A stretch of DNA of 64,000 bases, from positions 124,001-188,000 of the forward strand of contig NZ_AFOY02000018.1 of NCBI RefSeq assembly GCF_000217955.3. The letters run 5' to 3'. This document shows positions 1 to 10,500 of this stretch, piece after piece. Below the pieces are notes generated by a model, which was not told the DNA's origin, did not search any database, and was given only the letters and a program-made list of their open reading frames with translations. The position numbers were made by a program, and so were the translations under genes. Every line of letters starts with the position of its first letter. Position 1 is the first letter of the stretch. The stretch comes from Pseudomonas fluorescens HK44 (GTDB lineage: Bacteria > Pseudomonadota > Gammaproteobacteria > Pseudomonadales > Pseudomonadaceae).

Positions 1-33
1 AGGTTGCGTGTCTACCAATTCCACCACCTCGGC
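1..33 (-). tRNA. tRNA-Leu, 5' part only (cut by window start)
   Basis: Read on the minus strand, the first 33 bases give the acceptor strand, D-arm and first half of the anticodon stem of a bacterial leucine tRNA (GCCGAGGTGGTGGAATTGGT is the typical start). The gene runs out of the window just before the anticodon. A GAG anticodon is likely because secG is followed by tRNA-Leu(GAG) in Pseudomonas, but this is inferred. The tRNA begins 22 bases after the secG stop and is probably co-transcribed with it. Confidence 0.9.
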
Positions 34-55
34 AATACTACGTTTGAAACCCTTC

Positions 56-439
56 TTACTTTTGCTCTTGAGCTGGAGGTACGTCAGTCGCATTGGTTGC
101 CGACTTTTGCTCTTGAAGCACCGGGACGTCATCAGAAGCCGGTTTTTGCTTTGGAACTTCCAACACTGCCGGACTTGGTAAACCTACTTGAGTCAGCTGG
201 TGAGCTTTCTCTTTAGCAAAGTAACCTAACCCTAAGCTGGTTATGAAGAAACCTGCGGCAAGTATAGCAGTAAACTTACTAAGAAAGGTAGAGGAACCTT
301 GGCTTCCGAACACAGTATTTGAAGCACCTGCTCCGAAAGACGCGCCAGCATCCGCACCTTTACCCTGCTGCAGCAATACGAGAGCAACTACGCCCAGTGC
401 ACCCAGCAGATGAAAAACGACTACGACTGTTTCCAGCAT
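56..439 (-). CDS. secG: Preprotein translocase subunit SecG
   Basis: Small inner-membrane subunit that associates with SecYE and stimulates SecA-driven protein export. The 127-residue protein has two hydrophobic segments (about residues 3-23 and 52-72) separated by the conserved QQGKGADAGASFG loop, and a long Pro/Gln-rich tail typical of Pseudomonas SecG. The start MLETVVVVF is chosen because the longer reading begins inside the tpiA end. It lies 4 bases after the tpiA stop and directly before tRNA-Leu, so it is the last protein gene of the glmM-tpiA-secG series. Confidence 0.95.
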   Translation of the reverse strand: MLETVVVVFHLLGALGVVALVLLQQGKGADAGASFGAGASNTVFGSQGSSTFLSKFTAILAAGFFITSLGLGYFAKEKAHQLTQVGLPSPAVLEVPKQKPASDDVPVLQEQKSATNATDVPPAQEQK

Positions 440-443
440 TTTT

Positions 444-1199
444 TCAGTTTCCCGCGGCGCGACAAATCGCACCGAACTCATCTGCATTCAGGGAAGCTCC
501 ACCAATGAGCCCCCCATCGATATCCGGCATGCCGAACAGTTCGACCGCATTGGCCGCCTTCACGCTGCCGCCGTATAGAAGCCGCACACCTTGTGCGACC
601 TCAGAATTCTCTGCCGCCAACTGCTCACGAATGGCTGCGTGCACATCCTGCGCTTGTTGCGGCGAAGCAGTCAGCCCGGTGCCAATGGCCCAGACCGGCT
701 CGTAAGCGATTACCGCTTTTGCAAACACACCAACACCCAGCTCATCGATGATGCTACCCAGCTGACGCCCGACAACCTCAAGCGTTTTTCCGGCTTCACG
801 CTGCTCAAGGGTCTCCCCTATGCACAACACCGGAATCAAGCCACATGCCTGTGCTGCTGCAAACTTGCGAATCAGCGTCTCCTCACGCTCGCCGATGATC
901 TGGCGACGCTCGGAGTGCCCAATGAGCACCAGGGAGCAACCTGCATCCACCAATTGACTCGGTGCAATCTCACCGGTCAATGCACCTTGCATGGCTTCCA
1001 CCGCAGAATTCTGCGCGCCGACCGAAATCGACGTGCCTTCCAGTCCATCAACCACTTGATTGATATACAAGCAAGGCGGGAATACCGCGACCTCAACATC
1101 GCTCGGCAAGGCCAGATGACGAAGGCCGTTAATCAGCTCAGCGACGCTGGCGCGGGTACCGTGCATCTTCCAGTTACCAGCTACCATAGGGCGACGCAT
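444..1199 (-). CDS. tpiA: Triosephosphate isomerase
   Basis: Interconverts dihydroxyacetone phosphate and glyceraldehyde 3-phosphate in central carbon metabolism, in the cytoplasm. The 251-residue protein has the expected length and shows Lys11 in GNWKM, the catalytic His95 in IGHSERR, the catalytic Glu167 in AYEPVWAIGTG, and the phosphate-binding YGGSVK near the C-terminus. It lies between glmM (66-base gap) and secG (4-base gap) on the same strand, the usual Pseudomonas order. Confidence 0.97.
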   Translation of the reverse strand: MRRPMVAGNWKMHGTRASVAELINGLRHLALPSDVEVAVFPPCLYINQVVDGLEGTSISVGAQNSAVEAMQGALTGEIAPSQLVDAGCSLVLIGHSERRQIIGEREETLIRKFAAAQACGLIPVLCIGETLEQREAGKTLEVVGRQLGSIIDELGVGVFAKAVIAYEPVWAIGTGLTASPQQAQDVHAAIREQLAAENSEVAQGVRLLYGGSVKAANAVELFGMPDIDGGLIGGASLNADEFGAICRAAGN

Positions 1200-1265
1200 G
1201 CTGTACCTCGTCGGTCAAAGTGGGCGCAGATGTTACCCAACCACATCATTACTGGCAAGCCGAAA

Positions 1266-2603
1266 TCAGGCAGAAACTTCAGCAACCAGTTTTGCCAGCT
1301 CTTCGGCGTAACCGCGAACCAGTGTTTCGTCCTCGCCTTCGACCATGACCCGCACCAACGGCTCTGTGCCAGACTTGCGCAACAACACGCGACCACGCCC
1401 GGCCATGGCCTTGGTGACGCGCTCGCTGACTTCTTTGACAGTCGCATGCTCGACCGGGTTTTCACCGCCGCCGAAACGCACATTGATCAATACCTGAGGG
1501 CACTTGTGCAGTGCCTGACGCGATTGCGCAAGACCTTCGGAACGGCGTTTCAGAGACATCAACACCTGCAACGCAGCGATAATCGCGTCACCCGTGGTGG
1601 TATGACTGAAGCACACGACGTGACCGGAGTTTTCACCACCCACCAGCCAGTTACGCTCAAGCAGTTCGGCGATTACATAGCGGTCACCGACGTTGGCCCG
1701 CACAAAAGGAATCCCCAGATCCGCCAGGGCCAGTTCCAGCCCCAGGTTACTCATCAAGGTTCCAACAACACCGCCTTGCAATTTGCCACACTCATGCAGG
1801 TCGCGCGCGATGATGAACAACAACTCGTCGCCATCGACGATCGCGCCCGTGTGATCAACCATCAACACCCTGTCGCCATCACCATCGAAGGCAATGCCCA
1901 GATCTGCGCGCTCGGCCACTACGGCCGCCTGCAATTGCCCCATATGGGTCGAACCGCAATTGTGATTGATGTTCAGGCCATCAGGCTGCGCAGAAAGCAC
2001 CGTCACCTGCGCGCCCAACTCACGAAAAACACTCGGGGCCACCTTATAGGTGGCACCGTGTGCGCAATCAATCACAATTTTCAGACCCGCGAAATTGGTG
2101 CCGGTCGGCACACTGCTTTTGCAGAACTCGATGTAACGACCGGAGGCATCATTGATTCGCGAGACCTTGCCGATCTTGCTCGACTCGACCACGGTCATCG
2201 GCATATCAAGCAATTCTTCGATCATCAATTCAACATCATCCGGCAGTTTCGTGCCTTGGCCGGAGAAGAACTTGATGCCGTTATCGTCATGCGGATTGTG
2301 CGAGGCACTGATTACAATACCGGCCTCAGCATTGAAGGTACGCGTCAAATAGGCGATAGCCGGAGTAGGCATCGGCCCCAGCAGCATGACGTCGGCCCCG
2401 GCAGAGGTTAGCCCGGCCTCAAGCGCCGATTCGAACATATAACCAGAGATTCGAGTGTCCTTGCCGACCAGAACCTTGCAAGTACCCTTACTGCGGAAGG
2501 CCATGCCCGCGGCCCAACCAAGCTTGAGCATGAATTCTGGGGTAATCGGATACTCGCCGACCCGACCGCGAATGCCGTCGGTGCCAAAATATTTCTTAGT
2601 CAT
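1266..2603 (-). CDS. glmM: Phosphoglucosamine mutase
   Basis: Converts glucosamine 6-phosphate to glucosamine 1-phosphate for UDP-GlcNAc, hence peptidoglycan and LPS. The 445-residue protein has the phosphoserine loop ISASHNP (Ser101), the metal loop DGDGDR (about 240-245) and the phosphate-binding RKSGTEPLVRVMVEG near the end. The start MTKKYFGTDGIRG is the family N-terminus; an in-frame upstream start would add 11 unrelated residues. It follows folP by 16 bases, as in most gammaproteobacteria. Confidence 0.97.
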   Translation of the reverse strand: MTKKYFGTDGIRGRVGEYPITPEFMLKLGWAAGMAFRSKGTCKVLVGKDTRISGYMFESALEAGLTSAGADVMLLGPMPTPAIAYLTRTFNAEAGIVISASHNPHDDNGIKFFSGQGTKLPDDVELMIEELLDMPMTVVESSKIGKVSRINDASGRYIEFCKSSVPTGTNFAGLKIVIDCAHGATYKVAPSVFRELGAQVTVLSAQPDGLNINHNCGSTHMGQLQAAVVAERADLGIAFDGDGDRVLMVDHTGAIVDGDELLFIIARDLHECGKLQGGVVGTLMSNLGLELALADLGIPFVRANVGDRYVIAELLERNWLVGGENSGHVVCFSHTTTGDAIIAALQVLMSLKRRSEGLAQSRQALHKCPQVLINVRFGGGENPVEHATVKEVSERVTKAMAGRGRVLLRKSGTEPLVRVMVEGEDETLVRGYAEELAKLVAEVSA

Positions 2604-2619
2604 AAGTGCTCCATCATTC

Positions 2620-3471
2620 TTATTCGGCTGATTCAACTGCAGTGATCATCCGTACCACATCGACTGTTTCGGCCACGTCATGCACGCGCAAGATGCGCGC
2701 ACCCTTGGCAACAGCCAATGCCGCGAGAGCCAGACCGCCATGCAGCCGCTCTCCCACCGGACGATTCAATGCCTGCCCGATCATGCTCTTTCGCGAAACC
2801 CCGACCAACAGGGGCCGCCCCAAGGCATGCAGGGCTTCCATATGCTTGAACAGACTCAAATTGTGCTGCAAATTTTTTGCAAACCCGAAACCCGGATCAA
2901 GAATGATCCGTTCGTGCGCAATACCGACCGCAGCACATGACGCCATACGCTCGGCAAGAAACTCACCAACCTCTTTCGTCACGTCATCATAATGCGGGTT
3001 GTCCTGCATATCTCCCGGTTCACCGAGCATATGCATCAGGCACACCGGCAATCCGGTGGCTGCTGCCGCATCCAGCGCGCCGTCTCGACGTAGCGAACGC
3101 ACGTCGTTGATCAGACCCGCTCCCAGGCGGGCAGTTTCACGCATGACCGCAGGTGTCGAGGTATCGACCGAAATAATCACATCCAGTTCGCGATGAATAC
3201 GCTCGACGATCGGCGCCACGCGCTCTAGCTCCTCAAGCGGCGAGACCGCACGAGCGCCGGGCCGGGTCGACTCCCCCCCCACATCAATGAGGGTCGCACC
3301 GGCAGCCACCATCGCCTCAGCGTGCCGCAGAGCAGCTTCGAGCTGACTGAAGCGACCACCGTCGGAGAAGGAATCGGGAGTGACATTGAGGATGCCCATG
3401 ACATGTGCATGAGCCAAATCAAGAACCCGGTTGCCGCAAGGCAACCGGGCTGAGGACTGTACTAGAGTCAT
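2620..3471 (-). CDS. folP: Dihydropteroate synthase
   Basis: Condenses p-aminobenzoate with 6-hydroxymethyl-dihydropterin pyrophosphate in folate synthesis; the sulfonamide target. It is a 283-residue TIM barrel with MGILNVTPDSFSDGG (about 25-39), DVGGESTRPGA and the SRKSMIG phosphate loop. The start MTLVQSSARL is used because the upstream extension runs into the ftsH end. ftsH ends 8 bases upstream, so ftsH-folP-glmM is very likely one transcript. Confidence 0.97.
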   Translation of the reverse strand: MTLVQSSARLPCGNRVLDLAHAHVMGILNVTPDSFSDGGRFSQLEAALRHAEAMVAAGATLIDVGGESTRPGARAVSPLEELERVAPIVERIHRELDVIISVDTSTPAVMRETARLGAGLINDVRSLRRDGALDAAAATGLPVCLMHMLGEPGDMQDNPHYDDVTKEVGEFLAERMASCAAVGIAHERIILDPGFGFAKNLQHNLSLFKHMEALHALGRPLLVGVSRKSMIGQALNRPVGERLHGGLALAALAVAKGARILRVHDVAETVDVVRMITAVESAE

Positions 3472-3479
3472 TTCAAACC

Positions 3480-5381
3480 TTAGACGTCGGCAGCCGGGCC
3501 ACCGATGGGAGTTTCCGGACGCTCTTCCTGTACGACGGGAGGAGTACCCGTACCACCCGACCAATCACGAGGCTCACGCGGCATGCGACCTGCCATGATG
3601 TCGTCGATCTGATCAGCATCAATGGTTTCGTACTTCATCAGCGCATCAGCCATGGCGTCGAGCTTGTCGCGGTTATCCGTCAGGATCTGCTTGGCCGTGC
3701 CGTAGCACTGGTCAATGATGCTGCGCACTTCAGAGTCGATCAGCTTGGCAGTCTCGCCCGAGAAGCTGGCGTGTTGACCACCACCACCGCGACCGAGGAA
3801 TACTTCGCCCTCTTCTTCGGCATACATCAAAGGACCGAGTTTTTCCGACAGGCCCCACTTGGTGACCATGTTTCGCGCAATCTGGCTGGCACGCATGATG
3901 TCGTTCGACGCACCCGTGGTTACACCATCGAAGCCCAAGGTCATCTCTTCAGCAATACGCCCACCGTACAGCGAGCAGATCTGGCTGATCAACGCACGCT
4001 TGGACAGGCTATAGCGATCCTCTTCCGGCAGGAACATCGTCACACCCAACGCTCGGCCGCGCGGGATGATCGAGACCTTGTAGACCGGATCGTGCTCGGG
4101 AACCACACGACCAACGATCGCGTGACCCGCTTCGTGATAAGCGGTGTTCTGCTTCTCTTTCTCGGACATGACCATGGACTTGCGCTCAGCGCCCATCATG
4201 ATCTTGTCTTTCGCCAGTTCGAACTCTTTCATCTCGACAATGCGCTTGCCGGTACGGGCAGCGAACAGCGAAGCCTCGTTCACCAGATTGGCCAGGTCCG
4301 CACCGGAGAAACCAGGCGTACCACGCGCAATAACCGCCGGAGCAACGTCATCACCCATCGGCACTTTGCGCATGTGGACTTTCAGGATTTGCTCACGACC
4401 ACGAATATCCGGCAGCCCCACGACAACCTGACGGTCGAAACGACCTGGACGCAGCAGCGCAGGGTCAAGCACGTCAGGACGGTTGGTTGCGGCGATGACG
4501 ATGATGCCGTCATTCATTTCGAAACCATCCATCTCTACCAGCAACTGGTTGAGAGTCTGTTCACGCTCGTCGTGACCACCGCCCATGCCAGCACCACGAT
4601 GGCGACCGACAGCGTCGATTTCATCGATGAAAATGATGCACGGAGCGTGTTTTTTCGCCTGCTCGAACATGTCGCGAACTCGGCTGGCACCCACACCGAC
4701 GAACATTTCGACAAAGTCGGAACCGGAGATGGTGAAAAACGGTACTTTGGCTTCACCGGCAATGGCTTTGGCCAACAGCGTTTTACCGGTACCCGGTGGA
4801 CCTACCATCAGTACGCCGCGAGGAATACGACCACCCAGGCGCTGGAACTTGCCCGGATCTCGCAGGAACTCGACCAGTTCACCCACTTCTTCCTTCGCTT
4901 CGTCGCAACCGGCAACGTCAGCCAGGGTAGTTTTCACCTGATCTTCGGAGAGCAGGCGCGCCTTGCTCTTGCCGAAGCTCATCGGTCCGCCCTTGCCGCC
5001 GGCACCGCCCTGCATCTGCCGCATGAAGAACATGAAGACGGCGATGATTACCAGGATCGGGAAGCTGGCGACCAGGAGTTGAGTCCAGATGCTTTGCTGT
5101 TCTGGCTGCTTGCCTTCAACGACTACATGGTTATCCACCAGGTCGCCGATCAGACCGTTGTCCTGAATGGCCGGACGAATGGTCTTGAAGTTGTCGCCAT
5201 CATTGCGCTTGCCAGTAATGACATAGCCGTCCACGGCTACGCGCTCGACCTTGCCATCCTTGACCTGCTGGATGAAGTCGGAATAGTTGAGGGTCTGTGG
5301 CTCGTTAGGGCTGGAGAAGTTGTTCATCACCGTCACGAGGACAGCTGCGATGATCAACCACAGGATCAGATTCTTTGCCAT
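3480..5381 (-). CDS. ftsH: ATP-dependent zinc metalloprotease FtsH
   Basis: Membrane-anchored AAA+ protease that degrades misfolded membrane proteins and short-lived regulators such as RpoH and LpxC. The 633-residue protein has two membrane segments (about 5-22 and 100-118) around a small periplasmic domain, Walker A GPPGTGKT (about 193-200), Walker B IIFIDEIDAVG, the AAA second region of homology, and zinc motif HEAGH in the protease domain. The ATG giving MAKNLILWLI is preferred over a TTG three codons upstream. It heads the folP-glmM series; 190 bases separate it from rlmE. Confidence 0.97.
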   Translation of the reverse strand: MAKNLILWLIIAAVLVTVMNNFSSPNEPQTLNYSDFIQQVKDGKVERVAVDGYVITGKRNDGDNFKTIRPAIQDNGLIGDLVDNHVVVEGKQPEQQSIWTQLLVASFPILVIIAVFMFFMRQMQGGAGGKGGPMSFGKSKARLLSEDQVKTTLADVAGCDEAKEEVGELVEFLRDPGKFQRLGGRIPRGVLMVGPPGTGKTLLAKAIAGEAKVPFFTISGSDFVEMFVGVGASRVRDMFEQAKKHAPCIIFIDEIDAVGRHRGAGMGGGHDEREQTLNQLLVEMDGFEMNDGIIVIAATNRPDVLDPALLRPGRFDRQVVVGLPDIRGREQILKVHMRKVPMGDDVAPAVIARGTPGFSGADLANLVNEASLFAARTGKRIVEMKEFELAKDKIMMGAERKSMVMSEKEKQNTAYHEAGHAIVGRVVPEHDPVYKVSIIPRGRALGVTMFLPEEDRYSLSKRALISQICSLYGGRIAEEMTLGFDGVTTGASNDIMRASQIARNMVTKWGLSEKLGPLMYAEEEGEVFLGRGGGGQHASFSGETAKLIDSEVRSIIDQCYGTAKQILTDNRDKLDAMADALMKYETIDADQIDDIMAGRMPREPRDWSGGTGTPPVVQEERPETPIGGPAADV

Positions 5382-5571
5382 ATCGTTCAATTAACTACCC
5401 TCTGAAGCAAGCTCCGCTACTGGCGCGCGCTTCGCATGATATTCACCGGCCTAACTTACTACATTACCTACGGCTCTGGCAGGCGCCGTCTGTAACCCTT
5501 TGTGAAACAATGACTACACAATATTCGTTATACCGGCTCTGTAAAGCGATACAAAAAAACCTATCGCCCCC

Positions 5572-6222
5572 TTAGAAACGCTCGACGCTCTCGGAACCTT
5601 CAACACCGCGGAAACCGCGTCCCAGCAAGTACTGCTCGCGAGACCTGTCACGCGAAGACAAAGGCTTGCGCATCTGTACCTTGTCAAACAGCTTGCGGAT
5701 TTCCTTGTGGTATTCGTCGAAGCCTTCACCCTGGAAGACCTTGATCAAAAAATCACCACCGGGCCGTAAAACCCGACCGGCGAGATCCAGTGCCAACTCG
5801 CAGAGGAACATCGCCCGTGGCATATCTACAGCTGCCAATCCACTCATATTGGGGGCCATATCGGAAATCACAAGGTCTACCTGTGTATTTCCGACCGCCT
5901 CGAGGATCTGAGCCAGCACCGCATCTTCGGTAAAGTCGCCCTGAATGAACGTCACATCAGGGATGCTGTCCATTTCCAGGATGTCAGAGGCGATCAAACG
6001 ACCCTGACCACCAATCAGACGACTGGTCACTTGCGACCAACCACCCGGTGCTGCACCGAGATCGATTACGGTCATGCCCGGACGGATCAGGCGATCCTTT
6101 TCCTGGATCTCCAGCAATTTGTAACTGGCACGCGAACGATACCCGTCTTTTTGCGCCATTTTGACGTACGGGTCGTTGAAATGCTCTTTCAGCCAGTTAA
6201 GGCTAGTCTTGGAACGGGCCAC
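5572..6222 (-). CDS. rlmE: 23S rRNA (uridine(2552)-2'-O)-methyltransferase RlmE
   Basis: Methylates the 2'-O of U2552 in the 23S rRNA A-loop, late in 50S assembly. The 216-residue protein has the SAM motif DLGAAPGGWSQV and the conserved DMAPNMSG segment. The start is a GTG (VARSKTSLNWLKEHF), supported by family alignment and by AGGTGG three bases upstream; the ATG four codons earlier has no such signal. It is divergent from yhbY and upstream of ftsH, the classical order. Confidence 0.95.
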   Translation of the reverse strand: MARSKTSLNWLKEHFNDPYVKMAQKDGYRSRASYKLLEIQEKDRLIRPGMTVIDLGAAPGGWSQVTSRLIGGQGRLIASDILEMDSIPDVTFIQGDFTEDAVLAQILEAVGNTQVDLVISDMAPNMSGLAAVDMPRAMFLCELALDLAGRVLRPGGDFLIKVFQGEGFDEYHKEIRKLFDKVQMRKPLSSRDRSREQYLLGRGFRGVEGSESVERF

Positions 6223-6328
6223 GGGCCACCTCAAAAAAATAAACGAGTCGCGATTAACTGGGCGGTCCCGGACTTGCTCGGGTAAACTGGCCGCCGCTTT
6301 TTACAAGATCAGACGCAGGGGTCAGATT

Positions 6329-6637
6329 ATGCCGCTCACTCAAGAGCAGAAGAAACAGTACAAGTCCATTGGCCACCATCTGAAACCAGTTTTGACTGTG
6401 GCTGACAACGGCTTGACTGAAGGTGTTTTAGCCGAACTGGAACGCGCACTGGGCGATCACGAGCTGATCAAGATCAAGCTCAGCATCCTCGATCGCGAAT
6501 CGCGCCTGGCAGCCATTGCAGAACTGTGCAAGGCCGGCAAAGCGGATCTGGTGCAAGTCATCGGCAAGATGGCGCTGATTTACCGCAAGAACTTCAGCGT
6601 CAACAAGCAGTTGTCGAACGTTCATCGCTTCAAGTGA
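6329..6637 (+). CDS. yhbY: CRM-domain RNA-binding protein YhbY
   Basis: Small protein (102 residues) of a single CRM domain, known from the family to bind pre-50S particles. It shows the CRM pattern LKPVLTVADNGLTEGVLAELERALGDHELIK (positions about 18-48) and GKMALIYR near the end. The start MPLTQEQKKQYK is chosen over a long upstream extension that overlaps rlmE on the other strand. A 19-base hairpin at 6651-6669, with no T-run, lies behind it inside the end of the convergent gene. Confidence 0.9.
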   Translation: MPLTQEQKKQYKSIGHHLKPVLTVADNGLTEGVLAELERALGDHELIKIKLSILDRESRLAAIAELCKAGKADLVQVIGKMALIYRKNFSVNKQLSNVHRFK

Positions 6638-6646
6638 TGATACGGG

Positions 6647-7051
6647 TCAAGGGTGTGCTTCGCGCACCCTGCCACCCCATCCCGGCACCGGCTGCAAAAC
6701 CAGCAGCAACCCGGAAAAACCCAGCACAAGATAGCTGAACAACAACCAGTGCTGTGCCTGCGGCCAGTCGATTCGCACGACGAAGTACATCGCACTCGCG
6801 TATAGCGCTATCAACAGCAGTTGCCCGCGAATATCGCGCCATAGACTGACAAGGCCCTTGGCCTGAACCAGCACCAAAACCTGAAAAACCACGCACGCCG
6901 CTGAAAACCCGACCAGCAGCGCACTCAGCATGCTTGAAATTTCTTCGACCAACAGCGGCGCCAGGCCAATACGACCCAGCACCGGCAGCAGACCGATGTG
7001 CAACAACCACAGGCCGCCAACCCACAACATCTGAGTCAGTTGCCAAAGCAT
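6647..7051 (-). CDS. DUF4149 domain membrane protein
   Basis: A 134-residue integral membrane protein with about four hydrophobic helices (around residues 3-20, 38-58, 70-90 and 98-118). It matches in position and pattern the DUF4149 protein regularly found between greA and yhbY in Pseudomonas. The start MLWQLTQMLWVGGLWLLH follows greA by 28 bases. Function unknown; a role next to greA is inferred only from synteny. Confidence 0.8.
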   Translation of the reverse strand: MLWQLTQMLWVGGLWLLHIGLLPVLGRIGLAPLLVEEISSMLSALLVGFSAACVVFQVLVLVQAKGLVSLWRDIRGQLLLIALYASAMYFVVRIDWPQAQHWLLFSYLVLGFSGLLLVLQPVPGWGGRVREAHP

Positions 7052-7079
7052 GGCGCCCGCGCGAAGCAGGCGCTTGCCT

Positions 7080-7562
7080 TCAGATATGGCGGACTTCGAC
7101 AATCTCGTACTCGATAACGCCGCTAGGCGTTTTGACGGCCACCACATCACCCTCTACCTTGGCAATCAAGGCACGAGCAAGTGGCGAACTGACGGAGATC
7201 TTGCCGAGTTTGAAGTCAGCCTCATCCTCGCCCACGATGTGGTAAGTGACACTTTCATCCGTTTCGACATTGGCGATTTCAACGGTGGTACCGAAAATCA
7301 CTTTGCCGGTGTGAGGAATGCTCGTGACATCAATGATCACCGCATTCTGCATGCGGCCTTCGATGTCACGGATCCGCGCCTCGACCATACCCTGCTGCTC
7401 GCGAGCAGCGTGGTATTCAGCGTTTTCCTTCAAATCACCCAACTCGCGGGCCGTACCGATGTCCTGGCTGAGCTTTGGACGGACGACCTTGGTCAGGTGA
7501 GCGTGTTCTTCTTCCAGGGCCTTCGCGCCCTTAACGGTCATTGGGTACTTGGTTATGCTCAT
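7080..7562 (-). CDS. greA: Transcription elongation factor GreA
   Basis: Rescues backtracked RNA polymerase by stimulating cleavage of the nascent transcript 3' end. The 160-residue protein has an N-terminal coiled coil (LEEEHAHLTKVVRPKLSQDI, then ARELGDLKENAEYHAAREQQ with the acidic tip) and a C-terminal FKBP-like domain ending YEIVEVRHI. The ATG overlaps the carB stop by 4 bases, so greA is translationally coupled to carB. Confidence 0.97.
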   Translation of the reverse strand: MSITKYPMTVKGAKALEEEHAHLTKVVRPKLSQDIGTARELGDLKENAEYHAAREQQGMVEARIRDIEGRMQNAVIIDVTSIPHTGKVIFGTTVEIANVETDESVTYHIVGEDEADFKLGKISVSSPLARALIAKVEGDVVAVKTPSGVIEYEIVEVRHI

Positions 7563-10500
7563 GCCTTCAATCCTGCGTGTAGATCCTGCAAGCGGCGCAC
7601 AGTCTTCTCGGGACCGAACTTCAGCGCTTCACAGATAGCTTCGCCAGCAGCAATGGTGGTAGTGCAGTAAATCTTGTGCTGCAAGGCATTACGACGAATG
7701 GAGTACGAATCAGCGATCGACTGACGACCTTCGGTGGTGTTGATGATCAGCGTGACTTCGTCATTCTTGATCATGTCGACCACGTGCGGACGACCTTCGG
7801 TCACCTTGTTCACACGGCGCACTTTCAGGCCTGCTGCTTCAATCAGCTTGGCAGTACCGGCAGTGGCGACCACTTCGAAGCCCAAGTTGATCAGATCACG
7901 GGCTACACCTGCAACCAGTGGTTTGTCATCGTCACGCACGCTGATGAATGCAGTACCGCCGGTCGGCAGCACTTCGCTGGCGCCCATCTGGGCTTTGGCA
8001 AAGGCTTCGCCGAAGGTGTCGCCCACGCCCATCACCTCACCGGTGGACTTCATCTCCGGGCCAAGGATCGGGTCAACGCCAGGGAATTTGGCGAATGGGA
8101 ACACCGCCTCTTTCACGCTGTAGAAGTTAGGAATGATTTCTTTGGTGAAACCTATTTCCTTCAGGGTTTTACCGGCCATCACGCGAGCCGCGATCATTGC
8201 CAGGGAAACACCGATGCACTTGGACACGAACGGCACGGTACGGGAAGCGCGCGGGTTGACTTCGATGACGTAGATGTCTTCGCCTTGCAGCGCCAACTGA
8301 ACGTTCATCAGGCCGACCACGCCCAGTTCCAGGGCCATTTTCTTGACCTGCTCACGCATCTCGTCCTGGATATGTGCAGGCAGCGAGTACGGCGGCAGCG
8401 AGCACGCGGAGTCACCGGAGTGAACACCTGCCTGTTCGATGTGCTGCATGATCGCGCCGATTACCACGTCGGTGCCGTCGCAAACCGCATCCACGTCCAT
8501 TTCGATGGCGCAGTTGAGGAAGTGGTCCAGCAGCACAGGACTGTCGTTGGACACTTGAACCGCTTCACGCAGGTAGCGCTTGAGCTCGTCTTCTTCGTAG
8601 ACGATTTCCATCGCCCGGCCGCCCAATACGTAGGATGGACGCACTACCAGCGGGTAGCCGATCTTGCTGGCAGCGCGAATCGCTTCGTCTTCGCTGCGCA
8701 CGGTGGCGTTCGGCGGCTGACGCAGGTTCAGACGCTCAACCATTTGCTGGAAGCGCTCACGGTCTTCAGCACGGTCGATGGCATCGGGGCTGGTGCCGAT
8801 GATCGGTACGCCAGCAGCTTCCAGAGCACGCGCCAGTTTCAACGGGGTCTGGCCGCCGTATTGAACGATCACGCCTTTTGGCTTCTCGACGCGGACGATT
8901 TCCAGCACGTCTTCCAGGGTCACTGGCTCGAAGTACAGACGATCGGAGGTGTCGTAATCGGTGGAAACGGTTTCCGGGTTGCAGTTGACCATGATGGTCT
9001 CGTACCCGTCTTCGCGCAGCGCCAGTGCTGCGTGTACGCAGCAGTAGTCAAACTCGATGCCCTGGCCGATACGGTTAGGACCGCCCCCCAAAATCATGAT
9101 CTTGTCGCGACCCGATGGCGCGGCTTCACACTCTTCCTCGTAGGTCGAGTAGAGGTAAGCGGTATCGGTGGCGAACTCGGCCGCGCAGGTGTCGACGCGC
9201 TTGTAGACCGGGAACACCTCCAGCTTGTGGCGGTGAGTCCGCAAGCTCTTCTCGGTGACCCCCAGCAACTTGGCCAGACGCTGATCGGAGAAGCCCTTAC
9301 GCTTGAGACGGAACATCATGTCGCGGTCAATGCTGGACATGCCCAGGGTCTTGACCTTTTCTTCTTCCTTGATCAGGTCTTCGATCTGCACCAGGAACCA
9401 AGGATCGATCATGTTCATGCCGAAGATGTCTTCGACGCTCATGCCGGCACGGAAGGCGTCAGCCACGTACCAGATACGCTCGGCGCCCGGCACGGTCAGC
9501 TCGCGCTTGAGCACGCTCATGCTTTCCGGGTTGCTCAGGTCGAGTTTCTCGTCCAGACCGCAAACACCGACTTCCAGACCGCGCAGGGCTTTCTGCAGGG
9601 ATTCCTGGAAGGTCCGGCCGATGGCCATGACTTCACCCACCGACTTCATTTGAGTGGTCAGGCGGGCGTCGGCTTTCGGGAATTTTTCAAAGGCGAAGCG
9701 CGGCAGCTTGGTCACGACGTAGTCGATGGACGGCTCGAAAGACGCTGGGGTTTTACCGCCAGTGATGTCGTTCGACAGTTCATCCAGGGTGTAACCCACA
9801 GCCAGCTTGGCCGCGACCTTGGCAATCGGGAAACCGGTTGCTTTCGAAGCCAGCGCCGAGGAACGGGATACCCGCGGGTTCATCTCGATGACCACCATGC
9901 GACCGGTGTTCGGGCAGATGCCGAACTGGACGTTGGAGCCGCCGGTTTCCACGCCGATCTCGCGCAGTACCGCCAGGGAGGCGTTACGCAGGATCTGGTA
10001 TTCCTTGTCGGTCAGGGTCTGTGCCGGAGCCACGGTGATCGAGTCACCGGTGTGTACGCCCATCGGGTCGAAGTTTTCGATCGAGCAGACGATGATGCAG
10101 TTGTCCTTTTTATCGCGGACAACCTCCATTTCGTACTCTTTCCAGCCGATCAGCGATTCGTCGATCAGCAGCTCTTTGGTCGGCGACAAGTCCAGACCGC
10201 GGGCGCAGATTTCTTCGAACTCTTCACGGTTGTAAGCGATACCGCCGCCGGTGCCGCCCATGGTGAAGGACGGACGGATGATGCACGGGAAGCCGAGCTT
10301 CTCGAGGACCGCGTTGGCTTCTTCCATGCTGTGGGCGATGCCGGAACGCGGGCAAGCCAGGCCGATGGATTTCATCGCCTTGTCGAAACGCGAACGGTCT
10401 TCAGCCTTGTCGATGGTGTCGGCGTTGGCACCGATCATCTCTACGCCGAACTTCTCCAGAACGCCTTCGCGCTCCAGGTCCAGGGCACAGTTCAGAGCGG

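Noticed and set aside
6651..6669. Hairpin behind yhbY as a terminator
   Set aside because: It lies within the last codons of the convergent gene and has no T-run on either strand; kept only as a remark.
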